Assembly: GCA_902761665.1 (NCBI GenBank)
Contig: CACWLA010000009.1
Coordinates: forward strand, 22,273 to 86,272
Direction: 5' to 3'
DNA length: 64,000 nt
Source: an uncultured Lachnospiraceae bacterium
Lineage (GTDB): Bacteria > Bacillota > Clostridia > Lachnospirales > Lachnospiraceae
Position 1 is the stretch's first letter; the number at the start of each line of letters is the position of its first letter. Under the pieces are notes generated by a model that saw nothing but the letters and a program-made list of their open reading frames with translations, had not been told where the DNA came from and searched no databases. Of the stretch, positions 33,652 through 45,600 are shown in pieces. The position numbers and the translations under genes are program-made.

Positions 33652-35586
33652 TTGCTGGACGGTTTATGGAATACAATAAGTGACTGGATGGGATCGACTT
33701 TCAGCTCTTTGCTGGAAGGCATCCTGAATGCAACGCTCTTCAAGCTCTTTTACCATATTGAAGCGGCTCTGTGCCGGATCATCGGCATCCTGACCGAACT
33801 TTTCGAAGTCTTTGCCGGGCTGGAACAGGCAAGCTACGACGGGAAAAGCAATTACCTGATCAACATTTTCTTCTCCAATAAGGCCATCAGCAACATCTAC
33901 TGGGCGATGGCTCTTATCGGCATTGCCCTGACATTCGGCTTTACGATCTGGGCAGTGATCAAGAAGATGTTTGACGGTTCCGGGAAGCACCAGGAATCAC
34001 AAGGCCAGATCCTGACTTCAGGCCTCAGAAGCATTTTCCTGATCCTCGGCCTTACGCTGATCATGACGGTCGTGATCAACGGGACAAACATCCTGATGCA
34101 GCAGATCGATTACATTTTCAACAATGCCTACCATCTGGATCAGCCGGAGGAGAGGACCTTCACGGGAGAGGAATATGCTGCGATGGGAAGGGTGCTTGTC
34201 ACCATAGGCAACCACTCACTTGTCTCGGCCAAGAATAACCGATACAACCTGAACGTCTGTTACAATACGATAAAGGATGATCTGGCCCTCCTGCAGCGGC
34301 AGGGGGTATTCGATTATTCCTATTATAAGACGGATGACAAGGGGAACGAAGTCGAAACCTGGCAATCGGTCCTTGCCCAGATCGCCAAGGCGGGCAATCT
34401 GAATCGGGACGTCAAGGTGGATATCTACAATGAAGACGTGGCTAACAGCATCCTGCATGCCATGGAATATCTGGAGAGCAACGGTGTGATAACACCGGAG
34501 GAGAAAGTCAGCCGGACCTGGTCTTCAGATGAAAAGGTCCATCTGGACCGCATGATTTTCCTGATGGGAACGCTGCATGCGGCAAAGAACCCCGCCTATA
34601 ATGAATCGCCTTCGCTTGACGATGCCCTCCGCGGCCCGTATCTGTACAATAAGTCGCGCAGCATCTACAACATGAACCATGTCAATGAAGATTTCGATAT
34701 CGGCTTTCCGACCGAATATATCGTCGTGCTGATCGCAGCGGTCGCACTGATCTTCGACCTGCTGACGATCATCCTGAACTGCATTGCCAGGATCTTCAAC
34801 CTGCTGTTCCTGTACATCATCGCTCCGCCGGTCATAGCGGCTTCACCGCTCGATAACGGCGGCAAGTTCAAACAGTGGACGACCGCTTTCCTGGTCCAGG
34901 CGCTGAGCGTTTTCGGCACGGTCATCGCGATGCGGCTCCTTCTGATCTATCTGCCCATCGTCATGAGCCCTCAGCTGGAACTGTTCGACGCCAAGAAACA
35001 GCCTCTTCTCAACCAGCTCGCGAAATTCGTACTGGTCTACGGCGGTTTTGAAGTGGCCAAGAAGGCAACAGCCCTGCTGACCGGTATCCTGGCTGACAGC
35101 GCCGGCTGGCAGTCCATCTCCGCAGGCGACATGAGCTCTTCGGCTGGCAAGGCCATCGGCAAGGTCGCCGGTACGGTCGCCGGCGCCGGCAAACTGGCCG
35201 GCAAGAGCGCCCTGGGGGTTACCGGATTCGTTGCAGCTCCTCTTACGAATACGATATCACGGCCGTTTAAGGCCTGGGCCAATCTCGGCAAAGGCGGCGG
35301 AAGCGGCTCCGGAGGCGGCGGCGGAAACGGCAGCGGTGCCTCCGGAAACGCAGGCGGACCCCCCAAAACCGACGACTTCAAGAATAACCCTCCGGCCAAC
35401 CCGAATCCGGCTCCTCCGCCCCTTCCGCAGAATAATGCCAATCCCGGACCCGCTCCGGCCGATGACAACGCTGCCCAGAACAACTCCCTGAACAACTTCC
35501 GTCAGGGCGCGGGGATAGGCGGAGTAAACGGCGCCGCGTTCCGTGACGACATGGGACTGCCGAACAACAACCGCCCGCATCTCTGA
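33652..35586 (+). CDS. VirB6/TrbL-like polytopic channel protein
   Basis: This 644-residue protein has an N-terminal amphipathic part, a helix pair near residues 80-150 (IYWAMALIGIALTFGFTIWAV; SIFLILGLTLIMTVVI), a soluble insert (about 170-355), and a second group of helices (about 360-480) with IAPPVIAASPLDNGGKFKQW, typical of VirB6-type and Mbov_0396-type ICE membrane proteins. The last 120 residues are G-, P- and N-rich. It would form the inner-membrane part of the translocation channel. Translation begins at TTG 33652 behind AAAGGAGGGG. Confidence 0.8.
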   Translation: MLDGLWNTISDWMGSTFSSLLEGILNATLFKLFYHIEAALCRIIGILTELFEVFAGLEQASYDGKSNYLINIFFSNKAISNIYWAMALIGIALTFGFTIWAVIKKMFDGSGKHQESQGQILTSGLRSIFLILGLTLIMTVVINGTNILMQQIDYIFNNAYHLDQPEERTFTGEEYAAMGRVLVTIGNHSLVSAKNNRYNLNVCYNTIKDDLALLQRQGVFDYSYYKTDDKGNEVETWQSVLAQIAKAGNLNRDVKVDIYNEDVANSILHAMEYLESNGVITPEEKVSRTWSSDEKVHLDRMIFLMGTLHAAKNPAYNESPSLDDALRGPYLYNKSRSIYNMNHVNEDFDIGFPTEYIVVLIAAVALIFDLLTIILNCIARIFNLLFLYIIAPPVIAASPLDNGGKFKQWTTAFLVQALSVFGTVIAMRLLLIYLPIVMSPQLELFDAKKQPLLNQLAKFVLVYGGFEVAKKATALLTGILADSAGWQSISAGDMSSSAGKAIGKVAGTVAGAGKLAGKSALGVTGFVAAPLTNTISRPFKAWANLGKGGGSGSGGGGGNGSGASGNAGGPPKTDDFKNNPPANPNPAPPPLPQNNANPGPAPADDNAAQNNSLNNFRQGAGIGGVNGAAFRDDMGLPNNNRPHL

Positions 35587-35659
35587 GCCAGCATTGATCC
35601 CGGAAGGGATCCGGCAGCACTCTTAACGATCTGAACCTTGTTGATAAGGAAAAAACAAG

Positions 35660-38600
35660 ATGCAAAGACTGATACCGAATAAAACGAAAGTAAGCGTGGA
35701 ACTGTTCCGCGGTGTAACGATCGGGGATGTGATCGTCGGCGGCATCGGCATGCTCATGCTGGTACTGGTGATCATTTCCAACCTGCCCTTCAAACTGGGC
35801 TTTTCGATCATCGTCGTCGCCCTGACTGCCCTGCTGCTCATCCGCCTCGACGACCAGCCGAACTATGTCTATCTGCTTCATATCCTGAGTTTCCTGGGCT
35901 ATAAGCGGCACTTCGGCAGGCGGAGCAGTGTTCTGACAGGCGGTGAAGCGGACAAACCCGCGAAGTCCCGCACGCAGACGATCAAGGAACAGACGATCGC
36001 CAAAGGGCGCAAGGAACGCCGCAAGAAAGAAGATGCTCTGCTGAAGAGCAAGACGCTGAGCGACGAGGAGCGGGAAGAGATCCTGGCGCGGCGCGAAGAG
36101 GAAGACCGCGCGGCGGCCGAGAAAGCGGCAGCCGCAGCAGAATCATCCTTGAAGCGCGAATCGATGAGCGAGATCATCGCTTTCACCGGGATCCACGATA
36201 ACTGTATCGAATATCTGGACGGCCAGTACTACGGCGCCGTCCTGCAGATCGATCCGGTGGAGTTCCGTTTCTTCAGCGAACACCGCCGCACGAATTCCAT
36301 CGAGAACTGTTTCGGGCGCATTCTGCGTTCCCTGCATTCGAATTACTGTGCGAACATCGTCAAGCTGGAACAGCCGATCATGTACGACAGTTATCTGGCA
36401 AAGGAATACGCAAAGCTCCGGGATCTGGCTGACAGCTATGAAAATGCCATCCTGAGCGAAGAGGAACTGAAAGCGCGCGTCGAGGTCGAATATGACCGCA
36501 TCAATGAGCTGCGGGCATACAGCAGTACGAACAAGGTCATCAATTCCTTCTTCTACCTGGTGCTGTTCGACAGTGACCGCCGCCAGCTGGAAAATCAGAT
36601 CCGCGACGCGGCGAACCAGCTGACGAACGGTGAACTGACGGTGCGCCGCCTGGATGACAGAGGCCTTGCCGTTTTCCTGAAATATTCGAATCAGATCGAC
36701 TTTGACGAGAGAGAAGTTGAGAAGATCGCAGCGGAAGATCTGGCAGCCTGGGCGCAGCCCGAGACGGTGGATATCCACGTGCGCAACGTTGAAGTCAACC
36801 ACATCATCACCCATAACTTCCGGGTCGTGCATTATCCCACGCTGGTCGGCGATGCCTGGCTCGCGGGGGTCATGAGCATCCCGGGCACGAAGGTCGTGGT
36901 GAAATGCAGCCCGATGGACCGCGCAAGGTCCATCCGCAACATCGACCATTCCCTGACGGAACTGCGCGGCCAGTGGTCGTCCACCGGCATCGATTCCAAG
37001 CGGATGGAGATCGAGACGCACATCGCCACCCTGCAGGAACTGCTGGCAACGCTCCAGAGCGATACCGAAGCCCTGCTGGAATGCAATGTTTACGTAACGG
37101 CTTATGATATCGTAAGTTCGCGGAACAACCATAAGATCCCGCAGGATCAGTGGAGCGAACTGCCGGCCGTGTCGGAGATGAAAAAGAACATCCGCCGGAC
37201 CTGGCAGGAGAGCGGCTTCCGTCTGAACAACATGGAATTCGATCAGGTCCAGGCCTTCATCGGTTCCCAGGTCAGTGCCTTCGACCCGATGGCCAAGGAA
37301 GGACGCGGCATCGCCAGCAACACCGTGGCAGCCTGCTATCCCTGGATCTTCTCGCATATTTCCGACGAGGGCGGCGTAAAACTCGGCGAGAGCGACGGCA
37401 TCCCGGTCTTCATCGATTTCTTCCGCCGTGACGCCGAACGCGTGAACAGCAACATGGTGATCGTCGGTAAATCCGGTTCCGGTAAATCCTACGCGACCAA
37501 ATCGCTGCTGACGAACCTGGCGGCTGAGGACGCGAAGATCTTCATCCTCGACCCTGAAAACGAATATACAGAACTGGCCCGCAATCTGCACGGCCAGGTC
37601 ATTAACGTGGGCAATGCCCAGTACGGAAGGCTGAATCCCTTCCATATCATTACGGCGCTTGATGACGACGAAGCCGGCGAGAACGGCCCGAGCGGCAGTT
37701 ACGCCACGCACCTGCAGTTCCTGGAGGAATTCTTCCGCCAGATCATGCCGGACTGCGAAAAGGACGCCATGGAGTATCTGAATACCCTGGTGGACCACAT
37801 GTACCTGACCCGCGACATCACGGGTGATACGGATCTGTCGAAGCTCACGCCGCAGGACTATCCGGTCTTTGATGACCTTTATGACGAAGTCCTGCAGGAG
37901 TTCCAGAGCAGTGACAACCCCTTCACCCGCGACCTGCTGCGTTCGCTCATGAACTACATTGCGAAGTTCTCTTCGGGCGGCCGCAACGCGAACATCTGGA
38001 ACGGGCCGAGCACGGTCACCACGGATGAGAACTTCACGGTCTTCAACTTCCAGTCGATGCTGGCGAACCGCAACCAGACAATTGCCAACGCGCAGATGCT
38101 GCTGGTGCTCAAATACATCGACAACGAGATCATCAAGAACCGGGACTACAATTTGAAATACAGGACGAACCGCAAGATCGTGGTCGTCATCGACGAAGCC
38201 CACGTCTTCATCGATTCGAAGTACCCGGTCGCATTGGATTTCATGTTCCAGCTGGCGAAGCGCATCCGGAAATACAACGGCATGCAGATCGTCATCACGC
38301 AGAACATCAAGGACTTCGTAGGTTCCGAAGAACTGGCCAGAAAGTCGACGGCCATCATCAACGCCTGCCAGTACAGCTTCATTTTCTCCCTGGCGCCGAA
38401 CGACATGCAGGATCTGGTCCTGCTGTACGAGAAAGCCGGCGGCATCAACGAAAACGAACAGGAACAGATCGTGCAGGCACCGCGCGGACAGGCTTTCACC
38501 ATCATGAGCCCGACCAGCCGTTCGACCTTCCGGGTGCAGACTTCGCCCGGCGTGGCGGACATGTTCGAACAGAACGGCTATGTGAGCCGTTACTTCAGCG

Positions 38601-39661
38601 GTCCGCAGGGCGAAGCCAACTGGGAAGATTTCGTCGGTGTCCACCGCGCTGCGCATGACGCTGCAGTCGCCGCCCTCGGCCGCAGCGAACACTTCCCGCT
38701 TTCGGTACCGGAGGAGGACGACTGGGCCGGCAGCAGCCGCGTTACGTTGAATGTATACGAAGAAGACGAATATGAGGAATACGCCCGCGAGCACGGCGGC
38801 GTAAGCCTGAACTATGCGGAACCCGAAGAGGAAGACGAAGACGATTTCTGGAACGAAAAGCCGGCAAGACCGGCACTGACCGCAAAGGAAGAACGCCCGG
38901 CGCAGACAGCCGGGATCGGTCTGGACAGCATGAGCAGTGCACAGACGGATATCTTCTCCAAGATCGCCTCTGCCCTCGGCCGCATGGCCGATGCTGCGGA
39001 ACGGGGCGGTACGGAAGCAGTACCGTTAGCCGGTGCTTTCGCCGGGGCAGCTGCACAGTCCGTACAGGCAGAGACCGAGCGCGAACGCATGCTCCGCGAG
39101 AAGGAAGAAGAAATTCTGCGGATGCAGCAGGAACTGGAAGAGCGACTTCGTGCCCTTCGGGAAGGCCGCGTGGAAGATGTGCTTCAGCCTGAAGAGGAAC
39201 CTGAGACCCGGGAAAAGGGCGAAGACTTCTACCACATTTCGGACGACGAAGAATACGGCGGCGAGGAAGACGGTGCACTTTCGGTGCTGTTTGACGACGG
39301 CAGTCTGTTCACCTCCGGATCCGACGACGACGATGACGATGAAGACGAAGACACGTCAGCAATCGGCGCAGACGGATGGCTTGACGAAGACGTTCCGGAC
39401 GACACCGATGCCGAAGAGAACGAAAGCGAAGAGGATGAAGAGGATGAAGAGGAAGAAGAGGACGAAGGCGAAGAAGACGATGACGACGATTTCATGGCGT
39501 CCTTCTGCAGCTTTGCCGAAAGCCTCATGAAGATGTCGCCGTTTGAAAAGATGCAGGCGAACGGCAGCACGGTGTCGGAGATCACGCTGGACGACCTGAA
39601 CCGCGAGATCGCAGCGCGCAGTGAGCGCATGCGGAAGATCCGGTCGGGCGGCAGCAATTGA
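35660..39661 (+). CDS. VirB4-type ATPase with fused VirB3/PrgI-like N-terminus and acidic tail
   Basis: This 1333-residue protein combines three parts. Residues 1-85 resemble VirB3/PrgI: two close hydrophobic helices after RGVTIGDVIVGG. Residues about 100-155 are a charged coiled coil. Residues 165-1000 are VirB4/TraE: Walker A GKSGSGKS at 603-610 and Walker B VVVIDEAH with D845 and E846. Residues 1030-1333 are a tail with long runs of D and E (about 1218-1280). VirB4 powers pilus assembly and substrate transfer. Usual VirB4 proteins have about 800 residues, so the tail is exceptional. The gene lies 73 bases after the VirB6-like gene. Confidence 0.9.
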   Translation: MQRLIPNKTKVSVELFRGVTIGDVIVGGIGMLMLVLVIISNLPFKLGFSIIVVALTALLLIRLDDQPNYVYLLHILSFLGYKRHFGRRSSVLTGGEADKPAKSRTQTIKEQTIAKGRKERRKKEDALLKSKTLSDEEREEILARREEEDRAAAEKAAAAAESSLKRESMSEIIAFTGIHDNCIEYLDGQYYGAVLQIDPVEFRFFSEHRRTNSIENCFGRILRSLHSNYCANIVKLEQPIMYDSYLAKEYAKLRDLADSYENAILSEEELKARVEVEYDRINELRAYSSTNKVINSFFYLVLFDSDRRQLENQIRDAANQLTNGELTVRRLDDRGLAVFLKYSNQIDFDEREVEKIAAEDLAAWAQPETVDIHVRNVEVNHIITHNFRVVHYPTLVGDAWLAGVMSIPGTKVVVKCSPMDRARSIRNIDHSLTELRGQWSSTGIDSKRMEIETHIATLQELLATLQSDTEALLECNVYVTAYDIVSSRNNHKIPQDQWSELPAVSEMKKNIRRTWQESGFRLNNMEFDQVQAFIGSQVSAFDPMAKEGRGIASNTVAACYPWIFSHISDEGGVKLGESDGIPVFIDFFRRDAERVNSNMVIVGKSGSGKSYATKSLLTNLAAEDAKIFILDPENEYTELARNLHGQVINVGNAQYGRLNPFHIITALDDDEAGENGPSGSYATHLQFLEEFFRQIMPDCEKDAMEYLNTLVDHMYLTRDITGDTDLSKLTPQDYPVFDDLYDEVLQEFQSSDNPFTRDLLRSLMNYIAKFSSGGRNANIWNGPSTVTTDENFTVFNFQSMLANRNQTIANAQMLLVLKYIDNEIIKNRDYNLKYRTNRKIVVVIDEAHVFIDSKYPVALDFMFQLAKRIRKYNGMQIVITQNIKDFVGSEELARKSTAIINACQYSFIFSLAPNDMQDLVLLYEKAGGINENEQEQIVQAPRGQAFTIMSPTSRSTFRVQTSPGVADMFEQNGYVSRYFSGPQGEANWEDFVGVHRAAHDAAVAALGRSEHFPLSVPEEDDWAGSSRVTLNVYEEDEYEEYAREHGGVSLNYAEPEEEDEDDFWNEKPARPALTAKEERPAQTAGIGLDSMSSAQTDIFSKIASALGRMADAAERGGTEAVPLAGAFAGAAAQSVQAETERERMLREKEEEILRMQQELEERLRALREGRVEDVLQPEEEPETREKGEDFYHISDDEEYGGEEDGALSVLFDDGSLFTSGSDDDDDDEDEDTSAIGADGWLDEDVPDDTDAEENESEEDEEDEEEEEDEGEEDDDDDFMASFCSFAESLMKMSPFEKMQANGSTVSEITLDDLNREIAARSERMRKIRSGGSN

Positions 39662-39685
39662 TGCGCTGTGGAGGAGCGAAAGCTT

Positions 39686-42600
39686 ATGGATAACGCAGAA
39701 AAGAGAATTCGAAAAGGATGCTTCTCCGGAAGGGGACACATGCTGCGCAGGCTGATGTCTGTGCTGCTTGTGCTGGCGATGCTGTTCCAGCTGCTGCCGG
39801 ACTCCGCGGTCAAAGCGGAGGCTTCTTCGGGCGGTACCGCAAAGGAGCTCGGCAAGTTCAGCAGGGTGGGCAACGGCAGGAACATGACCAACACCTATAT
39901 CCTGGAGATCAGCAGCGGCACCAGAAACGGAGGCGGCGCGGCGGATAATGTTCTCTACTTTGCCGTCTACTATACGACGACGGACAATGTACAGCGCACG
40001 GCCATCCTGATCCCGACCGTGGATGCGCTCACCAACAGCTTTGAGCAAGCTGCAGGCTACGGCAACCGCAATTCCCGCATCGAAATGGTCCGGAACGTCT
40101 TCAACTACAGAAATCAGAATTACAATGAACGCCAGGCACTCGGTTCCGTACAGACCGACCAGCTCATATTCAAGGCGCAGGGGCAGGTAGTGTCTTTTGA
40201 CAAGATCCAGATCTTCGGCAAGAAAACACAAACTGACAGCACATGGACCTGTCAGGCCATGCGCATCCATCAGGTGAATACCCTCTACGGTCTGGACATG
40301 GCGGGGTGGTATTCGAACAATTATTTCATTGACTTTGCCGGTGAAGTTGTCGCGGACGTCGTGATGAGCGACGGCAGCGGTATCTTTCGCTGGAACAACA
40401 CCGGCGGATGCAAGACCATCACGGGACTTACCGACCGCAGCGGCGCTTCGGGCATGACGCTCATCAATAAACGGGACATGGAAAGTTTCAGACGCATGTA
40501 CCCCAACATGAGAACCAGTATCGGACAGCAGCACAAAAGCCAGGAAACGAATACGATCGTCGTCCGGCTTGACCTGGCTGACCAGGCCGGCGCCGGACTG
40601 GAAGCGCTTGCCGGCTCGTACGCAGCAGGAAGCAACTCGAAGGTCAGTTCCCTGAAATTCTGTGAGAGCGCAGTGATCAGGGTCCGCTATACTGACACTT
40701 ACGGGGTGATCCGTGAACTTTCACTGCCGTTCATGATCAACGCGCTGGGGCAGGTGGTCGAAGCGCTTGGCGACGTCCCCATCGCAGGATTTGCCCAGCA
40801 GGGCGATTCCATCGCGATCCCTTTGATGCTGCCGGATTTCGTGAACCTCAATTATATCGGACTGATCCTTGGTGAGAGCGAAGCGAGAGAAGCGTCGCAG
40901 ATCATTCTGACGGATCCCTCCAATGCGATCCGCAACGACCGCATCAAGCGTTCCGAGAGTGACGACATCAACTATTCCTGCTTTGCGGTATACCGCGACG
41001 TCAGGACGACGGTTTCGATGGATGCGAACGGTGCAACGCTGCAGTACAGTTTTGATCCCGGCCCTAAGAACCCGGTGCAGTATTCCAGTTCCACTTCGAT
41101 CAACGGCATCAATATTCCGACAAAGAGCCTGAAGTATATCACCCTTCAGGATTACAATCCCAATATCGTGCTGGGACCGGTCGACCGGCTTGACCGTTAT
41201 CTTGTCACGGTCTATACCGATGACGTGGTCAATGCAGGCACGGCTGCCGATATCAAGATGCAGTTCCACTATCTCAGCCTGAAGGACAAGGAACTGGTCA
41301 GCGATACCTACACCATTAAGGACTATGTCCAGCAATTCTACGGCGAATGGGCCGGCAACATCAGCGAATTTGCCTATAAATACGGTTTCAGCCAGGGAAG
41401 CTCTGTTCAGTTCATGATCCCGCTCCAGGGCGTCCGCGAGTTCACGGATGTTTCGATCAAGGTGGAAGGCAATGACGAATGGCAGGTCGGCGGAATAACG
41501 ATCGCCTATGTCACCTCCTATGAAGGCCGCACGGCGGTCTGGGAGGAAGTTGCCAGTAAGGAAGTCGATACAGCCAATCCGACCCAGCCGAAATATGCAT
41601 CGCATCTTCGCTACAGACGTAAGGTTGAAACAGAAGCGACCTGCTTTACCCTCGGAAACATTCCGGGTCCTAAGAAACCGGTACCCGGTGATCCCGGCTG
41701 GGAAGCCGGTACGCTTATCCAGGATGATGGTGAATGGACCATCATCAACGGCGAAGGCGGCGATGTCATCAAGAAAGAAGATGTCGACTGGAGCCAGCTT
41801 AACCACTATATGACCTTTGCGGACACGCAGCAGAATCTGGGCTTCACCAAGGCAAGAGCGGTCTATACGGTCACCGTGAAAGTGGCCGGCGAGAAGGCAG
41901 CCACCGGGGCAGATCACAACCCGATCGATGACGACTGCGGAAGCGCAAACCTGTTCTATTTTCAGCTGATCTTTGAAAACGGTGCCAGCGGCGTAACGCT
42001 GGCAAACCAGCAGATCGTCGGTGACGCTTTCCGAACCGGGACTGAGGTAAGCTTTAAGATTTCCACAAGCCAGGACTACGGTGATCTGAGCTCCATCCTG
42101 GTCATCCCGGATGATCAGGACGGCAACAGCAATATCTATGATAAGCTGAAGATCGATTACATTCTTGTCTCCAAAGAGTCCGACGCAGCCCTGACGCCCA
42201 GCTGGGCAGCCAGAGGCACTGCTGATGACGGCCTTGGCTGGGTCGGCATCGAATACCGCGATCCGGGCGAAGTCGGTACGAAGAAGGGCTCCGAAGGCCG
42301 TACGCTTTCCGAGATCGCAACGACCTATCAGATCACGGAATCCGGCTATGCCGCCAAGCTCATGGTCGGCATAACGACAAGCACCTATGGCCAGACCACC
42401 CGGTATGACTATCAGGGGAATTCTGAAACGGTCATCGATCCGCAGTTTACGGGCGGCGTAAGCCTGTCCTTCTCGTACTTCAACCGTGAAGGACGCTTCA
42501 GAAGCTCGGAAGGCATCGATATCATCAAGCTGATGAATGAGTATACGGGCAGACCCGGCTCCCGTGTCAGGACCTATCAGGACGGTGATTCGGCCGTGAC

Positions 42601-45600
42601 CGAAGAGGTCGATTTCTACGTCAGCGATCCGAATTACCAGTTCCGTGCCGGCAAGACGGACTACTTCTTCCTGACGGTGGACGATATCTGGCAGATCCTT
42701 GACATGACACTGGTCATCCGGAGCAGCGTCGTGACAAAGTGGAATATTTCCAATGTCAGCGTCTCACTGGTACGCAGCAGCGGCAAGCGCTTCATCAATG
42801 CCAACGGTGAGTACGATTACGGCTACAAGAAGGGAGAAGAGCCGAAACTCGTAGCTGTCTGGGACCGTGCGGAGGACCAGATCCTGTCGAAGGATGTTCA
42901 GACTTACCGCACGCTCCAGGAAAACTCCATTGCCGAACTGAACATTTCCTTTAAGGAAAATGAAGTTCCGCTGGATTCGTCGACAACGGCATGGGCTTCC
43001 GTTGTTCCGAAGGAACCGAACTCCAAGAACGATATCCTGAATCTGTATCTGTATCCGGAGACCGGCGAGGCCATCGCTCCGACGGATGAATATTCTCTGA
43101 CGTCGGCGATCCGCTATACGGATATCACGAACAAACTGCCGATGCAGAGCTCGACCGGCGAGATGGCCGTCGGCAAAGACGCAAACGGTGAGACCATATT
43201 CTATGCAACGGGTATCAATGCAAGGAACATGGATTCCCTGGACGGCGTGGATGTACTTGCAAGTGCCCGCCGGACCCTTTCGGTGCCTATCCGCTACGGT
43301 ATCCTGCAGCGGGTACGCAGCGGCGTGCTGATCGAAACGTATCTGCTGTCCGGTCATCCGAATGCTGCACTCGGCGGAACCCTCCATGCAAAAGACCGTA
43401 CGGACAGCGCAAACGTACAGAGGGTCTTCCTGCAGATGCCGCTTACGCAGAGCGTGCAGAAACTGACGACGAACGACCGGGATCTGGCCGTTGCGCTGTA
43501 CTTCAGGCCTTCTTATCCGGGCAGTCAGGAACTGCGGAGCAAATATGTCTATCTGACGGAACAAGGCTATAATCAGCTTCGGGCAGGCCAGCTCGTTGAG
43601 CTGCATTTCGACGTCGGCGAGATAGAAGAGATCACCGGCATCAACCTGATCAAAATCGGCAATCCGGAGATCGAAATCGAGCATCTTTACGCCGCAGATC
43701 AGCAGCCTGACCGGACGATCCTTTATGAACTGCATTCACAAAAAGGCGCAGTACCTTCCAGAACGCCTGTCATTGCCTCGGAAAACGGATACGTGACGCT
43801 GTTCACGATCCTCCTCCGTACGGCAGAAAATGAAGACACTGCGATGAGCGGTACCGACAGTCCGATCCGCATGACCGTTGGCTATTACGACGAATACGGC
43901 GCAAGCCGGACGAAAGTTTATGATGATATCCGTCCTTACGTCCAGGACGGCGGAGAGACGTTCAAAGCCGGCGAAACGGATGTTGTCCGGATGCTGATCC
44001 CGGGAATGGCAGAACTGCGCTGGGTGCAGCTTGAACCGTGGGACGACGATCCCGACAATCTGGCCAGCTGGAAACTGGGCTCTCTCGCGGTTACGGTCGG
44101 CGCTGACGGCCGGGAGATCACCCGTACGGTGGATACGAAAGTCATTGAGGATACACCGATCAAGGTCTTCCTTTCGGATATCATTCTTGTCGGCAACATC
44201 AATGTTCTGACGCCGCAGCCGGACGGCCAGGATCCGTCCTCTGCCTCTGCGGGCACGGTGATCACAGGGGAAAGCAAGCCTGTTGTCATCGAATCCGGCC
44301 AGCAGGTAGATATCGCCGTGCGCCTGTCCGGCTCCAGTGAAGGCATCGGCGCCGACGTCTTTGCCATCGATTCCGTTACCGGTGAACTTGGACCGGCCCT
44401 GCTTGATCCGGTCGTCGATTTCGACCCCGTGAAGCTTGCAAGGATCCGTTCGCAGGTTGAGGCTTCCTATAAGTCCGAAACCGCCGGCAAGGAAGAAAAA
44501 GAAGCAGCGAAGAAGGTGCTTGACCAGCTTGACAGCATGAGCAATGCTGCCGGCCGTCTGAAAGTCGGCAGCGACAAGAAGAGTGTTCTCTTCGTGCCGC
44601 CGCGCAACTTCAGCAGTGAAAACCAGAAGTTCCTGGTCTACATGTATTCAGAAGAAAATCCTGAATCGAGCTGCATGGTCGAAGTGACCGTTCATACCGA
44701 GGAGAGCAGCCTGAACCAGGCAGTTGAAGCCTGGAATGCAGTCCGCTCCATCGGCGAGGTCAGAGTGATCGATACGGAAGGCAAGACCGTCAGCGATGAG
44801 ATGATGTCCAGAAACGAGAAACTGAGCACCGTTATCGAATCCGGCGAGAAGATCGAGATCCAGCCGCTGCAGACCGGCAGTGCCGGCATTACGACCAAAC
44901 TGGTTGCGATCGATCCGGATACGGGCGAAGAGATCAGAGTCAGCCACAGTGCGACGCACGGCTACTCAGCCAGTGAACTGACTGACATGTTTGCCGAAGC
45001 CAAGGCATCGGCGGCATCTTCTGAATCGTCGAACGCTGAAAAAACGGCGGCCAACGAACTGATGGCGATCATTGAAGCCATGCAGAACGGCGCAGGCAGC
45101 TTCACGATGGACAATCAGACAAAACTGATCAGCTTCACGCCGGCCAGGAACTATACGTCAGGCAGAATGAAATACCGTCTGTACGTGGAGTCCGACGAAA
45201 CGGGAGATGAAAAAGAAGTTTCCTTCACCGTAGAGATCACGGTAAGGAACGAAACAGACAGGCTGATGTCGGCCTATGATGCATGGAACGCCGTGCGTAC
45301 GGCCGGTACGGTCAAAGTCCTGAACGCCTCCGGCAGCACTCAGGAAACGATCACGCTTCTGAAGGGTGAATCGAAATCTCTGCTGCTTGAGTCCGGCGAA
45401 GGCCTGAGTATCATTCCGAGGTCGTCTGCATATCCGAATGCAGTCACGACGGTCACGAACTACGATCCTTCGACGGGAGCGACGGGCCGCCTGAATCTCG
45501 ACACGACGCATGGGTATACGGAAGCTCAGCTGAGTGCGAGAGAAGCTTACGCCAATGAGACGCTGGCGCTCAAGGACGTGACAGCCGCTGAAACGGCAGC

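Noticed and set aside
36143-38794. Long minus-strand open frame (883 codons) opposite the VirB4 gene
   Set aside because: Its composition is that of an antisense shadow of high-GC coding DNA, and the opposite strand encodes a clear VirB4 ATPase with Walker motifs.
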